Part shown: positions 1-4,502 of the stretch, piece after piece | How positions within the stretch are numbered: the first letter of the stretch is position 1 | Layout: each line of letters opens with the position of its first letter | Origin: Actinomycetales bacterium | GTDB taxonomy: Bacteria > Actinomycetota > Actinomycetes > Actinomycetales > Cellulomonadaceae | DNA: 5,329 nucleotides | NCBI GenBank assembly: GCA_012514835.1 | Contig: JAAYZM010000223.1 | Coordinates: forward strand, 1 to 5,329 | Reading direction: 5' to 3' | Position numbers and translations under genes: made by a program | The notes under the pieces: generated by a model | Database searches by the model: none | Seen by the model: the letters and a program-made list of their open reading frames with translations, nothing else | Told to the model about the DNA's origin: nothing

Positions 1-249
1 ATGGTGGACCTGCTCTCGCTGTTCCGCGACGTCCTCACGGTGCAGCTCGGCGCGGACGTCGAGCTGATGAACATCGAGCACGCGGCTCAGGTCCGCGAGC
101 TCGCAGCGGCGTCGACCCCCGAGCAGACGTTGCGCCGTATGGACGCGATCGGGGTGGCGCGCACGAGGCTCGCGGGCAACGTCGCCCCGCTGCTCGCGAT
201 CGAGGCGATGACGCTCGCCTTGCGCCCGCAGGCGCGGCAGTTAGGGTAA
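1..249 (+). CDS. holB: DNA polymerase III subunit delta', C-terminal fragment (partial at left edge)
   Basis: The frame is open from the first base and ends at TAA 247-249, so only the last 82 or so residues are visible; the ATG at base 1 is probably internal. Delta' is part of the clamp-loader complex, which loads the beta sliding clamp onto primed DNA during replication. The visible part resembles the C-terminal helical collar domain of delta'/DnaX proteins: an FRDVLTVQLG segment like the family's conserved 'yRDvl' helix, a middle helix (EQTLRRMDAIGVARTRL) and a closing N-V-x-P-L-L-A-I-E-A helix (residues about 60-70). The AAA+ ATPase part would lie to the left, outside the window. The hydrolase gene begins 4 nt after the stop, which suggests cotranscription. 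DnaX itself is an alternative, but the short tail directly after the collar fits delta' better. Confidence 0.8.
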   Translation: MVDLLSLFRDVLTVQLGADVELMNIEHAAQVRELAAASTPEQTLRRMDAIGVARTRLAGNVAPLLAIEAMTLALRPQARQLG

Positions 250-253
250 CCGG

Positions 254-1795
254 GTGCGACTGACGATGACGGGGGGCCCAGCCGTGCGACGAGCGCTCGC
301 CCTGGCCCTCGTGGCGGCCCTGTTCCTCGCGGGCTGCACCCCGCCGCGCCACCAGGCGCCCGTCACCCCGCCGCCCGCGCCCGTGGTCCCCGAGGGGATC
401 GGGCCCGAGCTCGTCGAGTTCTACTCCCAGTCGCTGTCCTGGACCGAGTGCGGGGAGCTGCAGTGCGCGGACGCGCGCGTCCCCCTCGACTGGGACGCAC
501 CCGCCGACGGCGAGATCACCGTCCGGCTCGCGCGGGATCCCGCCGACGGCGCACGGCAGGGCACCCTCTTCGTGAACCCCGGTGGCCCGGGCGGCTCGGG
601 GGTCGATCTCGCCGAGCAGGCGTCGGCCCTCTTCGGGGAGAAGGTCCTCGAGGCGTACGACGTCGTCGGCTTCGACCCTCGCGGCGTGGGCGCCTCGCAC
701 CCCGTGGAGTGCCTCGACGCCGCGGGCAAGGACGCGCTGTTCGGCCGCGACTTCGACCACGCCAGCGACGCCGGTCTCGACGCGGCCCTCGCCGCGTGGG
801 AGGAGTTCGGGGCGGCGTGCGCCGAGAACACGGGACGCGCACTGGGCCACGTCGGCACCGTCTCGGCCGCGAAGGACCTCGACGTGCTGCGCGCGATCCT
901 CGGCGACGAGACGCTCACCTACCTCGGCTACTCCTACGGCACGCAGCTCGGCGCGACGTACGCGACGCTCTTCCCCGAGCACGTGGGCCGGCTCGTGCTC
1001 GACGGCGCGGTGGACCCCACCCTGACGCCGCGCGAGCTGAACCTGGGCCAGGCCGAGGGCTTCGAGCGCGCGCTGCGCAACTACGTCGCGTACTGCCAGA
1101 CCCAGGACCAGTGCCCGCTCACGGGTTCCGTCGAGGACGGGCTGCAGCGGATCACCGACCTGTCCGAGCGCGCGAAGAAGTCCCCGATCCCCACGAGCGA
1201 TCCCGCCCGGGGGCTCACCGCGACGCTGCTGTTCTACGGCATCGCGGTCACGCTCTACGACAACCGCTCGTGGTCCTTCCTCACGGACGCGCTGCGCGAG
1301 GCGATCCTCGAGGGCACGGGCGACACGCTGCTGTACCTCGCGGACTTCTACTTCGACCGCGCCGAGGACGGCACCTACCTGACCAACCAGACCGAGGCGT
1401 TCTACGCGGTCAACTGCGCGGACGGTCGGGGCGACTCCGATCCCGCCGCGATGCGCGCCGAGGCCGAAGAGCTCATCGAGGTGGCCCCGACGCTCGGCGG
1501 GGCGTTCGGCTTCGCGGAGCTGCCGTGCGCGCGCTGGCCCGTCCCGCCCCAGGGACTGCCCGACGACTTCTCCGCCGCGGGCGCCCCGCCCATCGTGGTG
1601 ATCGGCACCACCAACGACCCGGCCACCCCGTACGCGTGGAGCCAGAACCTCGCCAAGCTCCTCGACTCGGGCGTGCTCGTGACCTTCGAGGGCGAGGGCC
1701 ACACGGCGTACGGGCGCTCCAACGAGTGCATCGACGGCGCGGTCGACGCGTTCCTCGTGGACGGCACGGTGCCCGACGACGGCCTGTGGTGCTGA
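254..1795 (+). CDS. Secreted lipoprotein alpha/beta-hydrolase, tripeptidyl aminopeptidase (TAP-like) family
   Basis: This 513-residue protein is a likely serine exopeptidase anchored on the outer face of the membrane. Residues 12-28 form a signal peptide (two Arg, a hydrophobic stretch, then lipobox L-A-G-C with Cys28 as the lipidated residue), followed by a Pro-rich linker. The alpha/beta-hydrolase core shows an oxyanion-hole-like GGPGGSG at 110-116, the nucleophile elbow G-Y-S-Y-G with Ser227, an acid at Asp455 in T-N-D-P-A-T-P, and His483 in G-E-G-H-T. The late Asp/His segment matches the TAP-like C-terminal domain known from Streptomyces SlpD/SlpE and related S33-type peptidases. Length is typical. 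GTG 254 was chosen because AGGG at 243-246 lies 7 nt upstream; ATG 266 and GTG 284 (behind a G-run) are in-frame alternatives and all keep the signal peptide. No separate promoter was seen, so it is probably read through from holB. Substrate cannot be told from sequence; an esterase role is possible. Confidence 0.88.
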   Translation: MRLTMTGGPAVRRALALALVAALFLAGCTPPRHQAPVTPPPAPVVPEGIGPELVEFYSQSLSWTECGELQCADARVPLDWDAPADGEITVRLARDPADGARQGTLFVNPGGPGGSGVDLAEQASALFGEKVLEAYDVVGFDPRGVGASHPVECLDAAGKDALFGRDFDHASDAGLDAALAAWEEFGAACAENTGRALGHVGTVSAAKDLDVLRAILGDETLTYLGYSYGTQLGATYATLFPEHVGRLVLDGAVDPTLTPRELNLGQAEGFERALRNYVAYCQTQDQCPLTGSVEDGLQRITDLSERAKKSPIPTSDPARGLTATLLFYGIAVTLYDNRSWSFLTDALREAILEGTGDTLLYLADFYFDRAEDGTYLTNQTEAFYAVNCADGRGDSDPAAMRAEAEELIEVAPTLGGAFGFAELPCARWPVPPQGLPDDFSAAGAPPIVVIGTTNDPATPYAWSQNLAKLLDSGVLVTFEGEGHTAYGRSNECIDGAVDAFLVDGTVPDDGLWC

Positions 1796-1810
1796 TCGCA
1801 CCCTCTCGCT

Positions 1811-1839
1811 TTGGCGCATCGGCGATCGCTGGGTAGAGT
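1811..1839 (+). promoter_or_regulatory. Sigma-70-type promoter for the tRNA-Thr gene
   Basis: A -35-like TTGGCG (1811-1816) is separated by 17 bp from a -10-like TAGAGT (1834-1839). Transcription would start near 1846, giving a leader of about 7 nt before the mature tRNA 5' end at 1853. Spacing and position are those of a housekeeping-sigma promoter. No transcript data are available. Confidence 0.65.
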
Positions 1840-1852
1840 AGGCGCGCTGTCC

Positions 1853-1925
1853 GCCGCCTTAGCTCAGTCGGCAGAGCGTCTCACTCGTAATGAGAAGGTC
1901 AAGAGTTCGATTCTCTTAGGCGGCT
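1853..1925 (+). tRNA. tRNA-Thr (anticodon CGT)
   Basis: A full 73-nt cloverleaf can be drawn. The acceptor stem GCCGCCT (1853-1859) pairs perfectly with AGGCGGC (1918-1924). The D stem is GCTC/GAGC (1862-1865 and 1874-1877). The anticodon stem TCTCA/TGAGA (1879-1883 and 1891-1895) encloses loop CTCGTAA with T33 and anticodon CGT at 1886-1888. The T arm AAGAG-TTCGATT-CTCTT spans 1901-1917. The discriminator base is T1925. The next bases are CCCCA, so a 3' CCA is not encoded in register and must be added after transcription. CGT reads the codon ACG, which is abundant in this GC-rich genome. There is no intron and no sign of integration at the 3' end within the window. Confidence 0.96.
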
Positions 1926-1929
1926 CCCC

Positions 1930-1963
1930 AGAAGGCCCCCGTCCTCACCGGCGGGGGCCTTCT
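1930..1963 (+). terminator. Hairpin terminator after tRNA-Thr
   Basis: A perfect 12-bp inverted repeat, AGAAGGCCCCCG (1930-1941) with CGGGGGCCTTCT (1952-1963), can be extended by a T-G and a C-G pair, leaving a loop of about 6 nt. It begins 5 nt past the tRNA 3' end and separates the tRNA unit from the Nudix gene. No T-tract follows, as is common for actinobacterial terminators. Confidence 0.75.
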
Positions 1964-1971
1964 CGCGCGGG

Positions 1972-1984
1972 TACCGTCGCCCCA
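1972..1984 (+). promoter_or_regulatory. Probable -10 element for a leaderless Nudix mRNA
   Basis: TACCGT (1972-1977) fits the actinobacterial -10 pattern TANNNT and lies 6 nt before the ATG at 1984, so transcription would begin at or next to the start codon. No Shine-Dalgarno sequence is present at a usable distance. The -35 region falls inside the preceding terminator hairpin and shows no good match. Confidence 0.45.
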
Positions 1985-2400
1985 TGGAGCTGCGAGTCGC
2001 CGCCTACGCCATCGTGCACGACGACGAAGGGCGGGTGCTGCTGTCGCACCTCGCACCCCCGGGCGGAGACGTCTGGACGTTGCCCGGCGGTGGCATCGAC
2101 CCCGGCGAGGACCCGCGCGACGCGGCCGTCCGCGAGGTGCTCGAGGAGACGGGCCTGCGGGTCGAGCTCGAGGAGCTGATCGGTGTGGACTCGATCGTGA
2201 TGCCCGCGGCCGACCGAGCGCCCGGGCTGCCGGACATGCACTGGATCCGCATCGTCTACCGCGCCCACGTGACGGGAGGAGAGCTGTGCGCCGAGGTCGA
2301 CGGCTCGACGGACGGCGCCGCGTGGCACACCCCGGCTGAGCTCGACGCCCTGGGCGTGGTCGAGCTGGTGGGCGTGGGGCGCCGGCTCGCCGCGTTCTGA
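1984..2400 (+). CDS. Nudix hydrolase
   Basis: This 138-residue single-domain protein is a Nudix-family pyrophosphohydrolase, a class that cleaves nucleoside diphosphates linked to another group (X), usually with Mg2+. The Nudix box is canonical, G-x5-E-x7-R-E-V-L-E-E-T-G-L at residues 36-58, with the metal-binding glutamates E51, E54 and E55 intact. It is preceded by the typical strands (AAYAIVHDDEGRVLL and WTLPGGG) and followed by an acidic LEELIG segment. Length is normal for a minimal family member. No extra domain indicates the substrate: oxidised nucleotides (MutT-like), ADP-ribose or other sugar nucleotides are all possible. The start ATG 1984 has a -10-like box just upstream and no ribosome binding site, so translation is probably leaderless. 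The gene stands alone between the tRNA terminator and the sigma-factor region. Confidence 0.9.
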   Translation: MELRVAAYAIVHDDEGRVLLSHLAPPGGDVWTLPGGGIDPGEDPRDAAVREVLEETGLRVELEELIGVDSIVMPAADRAPGLPDMHWIRIVYRAHVTGGELCAEVDGSTDGAAWHTPAELDALGVVELVGVGRRLAAF

Positions 2401-2406
2401 CGCGAC

Positions 2407-2433
2407 TGCAAGAACGCCCGGGTTCGGGACATA
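2407..2433 (+). promoter_or_regulatory. Putative ECF-type promoter of the sigma gene (bipartite motif, copy 1)
   Basis: TGCAAGA (2407-2413) and GACATA (2428-2433) are separated by 14 bp. The same two boxes with the same spacing recur before the membrane protein gene at 3025-3051. Box sizes and spacing suit the -35 and -10 elements of an ECF sigma promoter. Transcription would start near 2440, leaving an untranslated leader of about 50 nt to GTG 2493. An imperfect palindrome, GAAC...GTTC (2412-2425), overlaps the first box. That the sigma factor encoded next door is the one that uses it is an inference. Confidence 0.5.
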
Positions 2434-2443
2434 CTTCGACCAC

Positions 2444-2459
2444 GGGGGCATCCGCCCCT
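2444..2459 (+). other. Small hairpin in the presumed leader of the sigma gene
   Basis: GGGGC (2445-2449) pairs with GCCCC (2454-2458) around the 4-nt loop ATCC, with one further G-T pair outside. It lies between the putative promoter and the ribosome binding site. It could be a leader structure or a weak end signal for the Nudix transcript; in such GC-rich DNA it may be chance. Confidence 0.25.
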
Positions 2460-2479
2460 CGCGAGAGCATGCCGAGAAC

Positions 2480-2486
2480 GAGGGAG
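2480..2486 (+). promoter_or_regulatory. Ribosome binding site deciding the sigma-factor start
   Basis: GAGGGAG (2480-2486) is a good Shine-Dalgarno match 6 nt before GTG 2493. The in-frame ATG at 2469 has only GAGAG one nucleotide upstream, which is too close to serve. This favours GTG 2493 as the true start. Confidence 0.6.
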
Positions 2487-2492
2487 CCCCGG

Positions 2493-2996
2493 GTGGCCGA
2501 CGCCGAGACGCCCCGCGACGACGTGTGGTTCGAGGCGCTGTTCCGTGAGCACTCGACGGCCGTCTACCGGTACTTCGCGCGCCGCGCCGGCGTGCAAGAG
2601 GCGGAAGACCTCGCGGCGGACGTGTTCGCGACGGCGTGGCGGCGCAAGGCCGACGTGCCCGAGGGTGCCGAGCTGCCGTGGCTCTACCGCACGGCGGGCT
2701 TCGTGCTCGCGAACCACCAGCGCAAGGGCCGTCCCGTCCCCGTCGAGCAGGTCCCGGACGAGCCCGACGACGACGTCGACCCCGCAACCCTCGCCATCAC
2801 CGACGACGAGGTACGGGCGGTCCTCGCGGAGCTCTCGCCCCGCGACCGCCGCATCCTGCTGCTCGTCGCGTGGGAGGGCATCGACGGCGACGGACTGGCC
2901 GAGGTGCTCGGAGTCTCGCGCGGCGGCGCCGACGCGGCCCTGTCCCGCGCCCGCTCCCGCCTGCGCACGGCGTGGGAGTCCCGCGACTCCGCGTGA
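2493..2996 (+). CDS. ECF-type RNA polymerase sigma factor (sigma-70 family)
   Basis: This protein of 167 residues (175 if ATG 2469 is used) is a two-domain alternative sigma factor that would direct RNA polymerase to a small set of promoters. Region 2 spans about residues 12-80: W-F-E-A-L-F-R-E-H, then A-E-D-L-A-A-D-V-F-A-T-A-W-R (core-binding helix), then L-P-W-L-Y-R-T-A and a basic end, N-H-Q-R-K-G-R. An acidic linker (PDEPDDDVDP, about 88-97) leads to region 4 at about 111-161: L-S-P-R-D-R-R-I-L-L-L, then the helix-turn-helix G-L-A-E-V-L-G-V-S-R-G-G-A-D-A-A-L-S-R-A-R. There is no region 1.1 or 3 and no SnoaL-like C-terminal extension. GTG 2493 was chosen because of its Shine-Dalgarno match. 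A membrane protein with anti-sigma-like topology follows after 98 nt, and both genes carry the same upstream bipartite motif, which suggests autoregulation. The exact ECF group cannot be assigned by eye. Confidence 0.9.
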   Translation: MADAETPRDDVWFEALFREHSTAVYRYFARRAGVQEAEDLAADVFATAWRRKADVPEGAELPWLYRTAGFVLANHQRKGRPVPVEQVPDEPDDDVDPATLAITDDEVRAVLAELSPRDRRILLLVAWEGIDGDGLAEVLGVSRGGADAALSRARSRLRTAWESRDSA

Positions 2997-3006
2997 GTCT
3001 TCACCC

Positions 3007-3027
3007 GCACGCGCACCACCCGCGTGC
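3007..3027 (+). other. Perfect inverted repeat between the sigma and membrane protein genes
   Basis: GCACGCG (3007-3013) and CGCGTGC (3021-3027) form a perfect 7-bp stem with loop CACCACC, beginning 10 nt after the sigma stop codon. No T-tract follows. The right arm overlaps the first box of the putative promoter at 3025. It could be a weak terminator or attenuator at the end of the sigma message, or a protein-binding operator. Confidence 0.4.
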
Positions 3028-3051
3028 AAGACGGCGCGCTCCGGCGACATA
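3025..3051 (+). promoter_or_regulatory. Putative ECF-type promoter of the membrane protein gene (bipartite motif, copy 2)
   Basis: TGCAAGA (3025-3031), a 14-bp spacer and GACATA (3046-3051) repeat the arrangement before the sigma gene exactly. Transcription would start near 3058, giving a leader of about 37 nt that contains the Shine-Dalgarno sequence. The two 14-bp spacers share only about five positions, so the boxes and not the whole region are conserved, as expected for promoter elements. Confidence 0.5.
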
Positions 3052-3083
3052 GACCCGAGCAGAGACCCATCTCGTCCGCGACC

Positions 3084-3089
3084 AGGAGG
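3084..3089 (+). promoter_or_regulatory. Strong ribosome binding site of the membrane protein gene
   Basis: AGGAGG (3084-3089) is a full Shine-Dalgarno consensus 5 nt before ATG 3095. It fixes that start, and it is clearly stronger than the site before the sigma gene. Confidence 0.85.
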
Positions 3090-3094
3090 ACACC

Positions 3095-4429
3095 ATGAGC
3101 ACGAGCAAGCGTGACGGCGAGGCGTTCGCCCGCCTGCGCGCCGCGGACCCTGCGGCAGACCTGACCCCCGACCACGAGTCCCTGCGCCACGCGGTGACCG
3201 CGCGGGCCGGCGTCGAGGACGAGCTCACGGCTCGCCGTCGTCGGACCCCCAGGGCCTTCCAGATCGCTGCGGCGAGCGCCGGCGCGCTCGCGATCGGTGT
3301 GAGCGGATTCGCCCTCGGCGGCGGCTTTGCGACGTCGATGGTGGCGAGCCCAGCGAGCGGTGATGAGGGCGGCGCGCTGCCCCCCATCTCGCTCGGCGGC
3401 GGGGGAGCGAGCGACAGCGTGGCCTCGGCCAACCCGGAGATGGCCACCGAGGGCGCGTCCCCGAGCATGGGCATGGGCACAGGCATGGGCGGCAGCGAGC
3501 GCGCGATGGGCGGCGGCGCGGACATGGCCTACATGTCCTGGTCCGCCGGCCGCACCGTGTTCTCGCAGTCGGGTCTGTCCACCTCGGGCGGCACGGCCGT
3601 CGCGTACGGCTACGACGCGAAGAGCGTGGTCAGCGAGCAGACGGTGCTCGAGCTCGCGAAGGCGCTCGGCGTCGAGGGCGACGTGCGTGACGACGACGGC
3701 TTCTTCATGGTCGGCACGTACGAGAGCGGCGAGCCGAACCTGTCCGTCTACTCCGACGGGCTCGCGTCCTTCAACTACTACGACCCGTCCACGGACCCGT
3801 GGAAGTGCGACTCCGAGGGCGACGGGGAGTGCACGGAGCGCGACCTCGGCGACGCGGTCCAGGGTGACGACGCGATCGACGCGGCCACCGAGGTGCTCGT
3901 GACGCTCGGTCTCGACCCCGCGTCCTTCGAGCTCGAGGCGTCCGACCCCGAGTCGTACGGCTCGACGGACTACTCGAACGTCACGGCGTACCTCGTGGTG
4001 GACGGCCAGCGCACGGGCGACCAGTGGGGCCTGAGCTTCACGGGCGCCGGCACGCAGTCGGTGTGGGGCTCGCTCGCGAACCTCGTCGAGCTGGGCGAGT
4101 ACGACGTCGTGAGCCCGGCCGAGGCCGTCGAGCGCCTGAGCGACCCGCGCTTCGGTGCGTCGAACCAGGTCTACCCGCTCGGCTGGATAGGCCCCGCGAT
4201 GACCCGTGTGGCGGCTCCGCGCTCTGGCGCCCCGTCCGTCCCGGCACCGGGCACGTCCTTCGACTGGCCGGTCGAGAACGTCACGATCGTGACCGAGCGG
4301 CTCGGCCTCGCCCAGCACCACCTCGGCGACGGGTCCGTGGTGCTCGTCCCGACGTACGAGCTCGGTGCGGAGGATGGCCGTACGTGGTCCGTCATCGCGG
4401 TCGCCGACGCCCACCTCGACTTCTCGTAA
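3095..4429 (+). CDS. Single-pass membrane protein, possible anti-sigma/sensor partner of the ECF sigma factor
   Basis: I do not recognise a named family for this 444-residue protein. Residues 1-53 are a charged, presumably cytoplasmic segment with F-A-R-L-R-A-A-D-P-A-A, ending in the basic T-A-R-R-R-R-T-P-R. Residues about 54-76 form one transmembrane helix, and by the positive-inside rule the remaining 370 or so residues lie outside. A Gly/Ser/Met-rich linker (about 95-148, six Met between 125 and 147) leads to a folded, acidic region. There are only two Cys, C238 and C246, seven residues apart and likely a disulfide. Two segments look related: A-K-A-L-G-V-E-G near 190 and V-L-V-T-L-G-L-D near 270, each followed by beta-rich sequence; the protein ends with V-P-T-Y-E-L-G-A-E-D-G. 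Its place after the sigma gene, its topology and the shared upstream motif suggest an anti-sigma or sensor role. The usual zinc anti-sigma H-x3-C-x2-C motif is absent, so that role is inference. Confidence 0.8.
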   Translation: MSTSKRDGEAFARLRAADPAADLTPDHESLRHAVTARAGVEDELTARRRRTPRAFQIAAASAGALAIGVSGFALGGGFATSMVASPASGDEGGALPPISLGGGGASDSVASANPEMATEGASPSMGMGTGMGGSERAMGGGADMAYMSWSAGRTVFSQSGLSTSGGTAVAYGYDAKSVVSEQTVLELAKALGVEGDVRDDDGFFMVGTYESGEPNLSVYSDGLASFNYYDPSTDPWKCDSEGDGECTERDLGDAVQGDDAIDAATEVLVTLGLDPASFELEASDPESYGSTDYSNVTAYLVVDGQRTGDQWGLSFTGAGTQSVWGSLANLVELGEYDVVSPAEAVERLSDPRFGASNQVYPLGWIGPAMTRVAAPRSGAPSVPAPGTSFDWPVENVTIVTERLGLAQHHLGDGSVVLVPTYELGAEDGRTWSVIAVADAHLDFS

Positions 4430-4456
4430 CCACACACCAGCAGGGGGCACCAAGCT

Positions 4457-4495
4457 CGGGGCCGGCGCGCAGGGAGGGTCTGCGCGCCGGCCCCG
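4457..4495. terminator. Strong hairpin terminator between convergent genes
   Basis: A perfect 16-bp stem, 4457-4472 with 4480-4495 (arms rich in GGGGCCGGCGCGC and its complement), encloses the 7-nt loop GGAGGGT. It lies between the stop of the membrane protein gene (4429) and the stop of the minus-strand permease gene (4503), so it can end transcription from both sides. Neither strand has a T-tract after the stem. Confidence 0.8.
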
Positions 4496-4502
4496 CACCT
4501 GT

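Noticed and set aside
35..1819. 594-residue open frame on the minus strand opposite the lipoprotein hydrolase gene
   Set aside because: It is an antisense shadow: high-GC codon bias of the true gene removes stops from the opposite frame. Its product is a low-complexity Arg/Gly/Val-rich sequence with no recognisable domain, while the plus strand has an intact catalytic triad and signal peptide.
448..1836. 462-residue frame on the plus strand inside the hydrolase gene
   Set aside because: It is the +1-shifted shadow of the hydrolase, with a product dominated by Arg, Gly, Pro and Ala, and it runs on toward the tRNA promoter.
1853..1930. tRNA-Thr as an attachment site for an integrated element
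   Set aside because: No repeat of the tRNA 3' end, no integrase and no foreign-looking genes are present downstream in the window; ordinary housekeeping genes follow.
1811..2179. 122-residue plus-strand frame covering the tRNA gene and the start of the Nudix gene
   Set aside because: It reads through a clear tRNA cloverleaf and a terminator and overlaps the Nudix box in another frame; it has no ribosome binding site.
3461..3541. Repeated GGCATGGGC-like units as a DNA repeat or CRISPR-like element
   Set aside because: The units are short and imperfect, and in frame they encode the Gly/Met linker of the membrane protein. They reflect protein low complexity, not a DNA repeat system.
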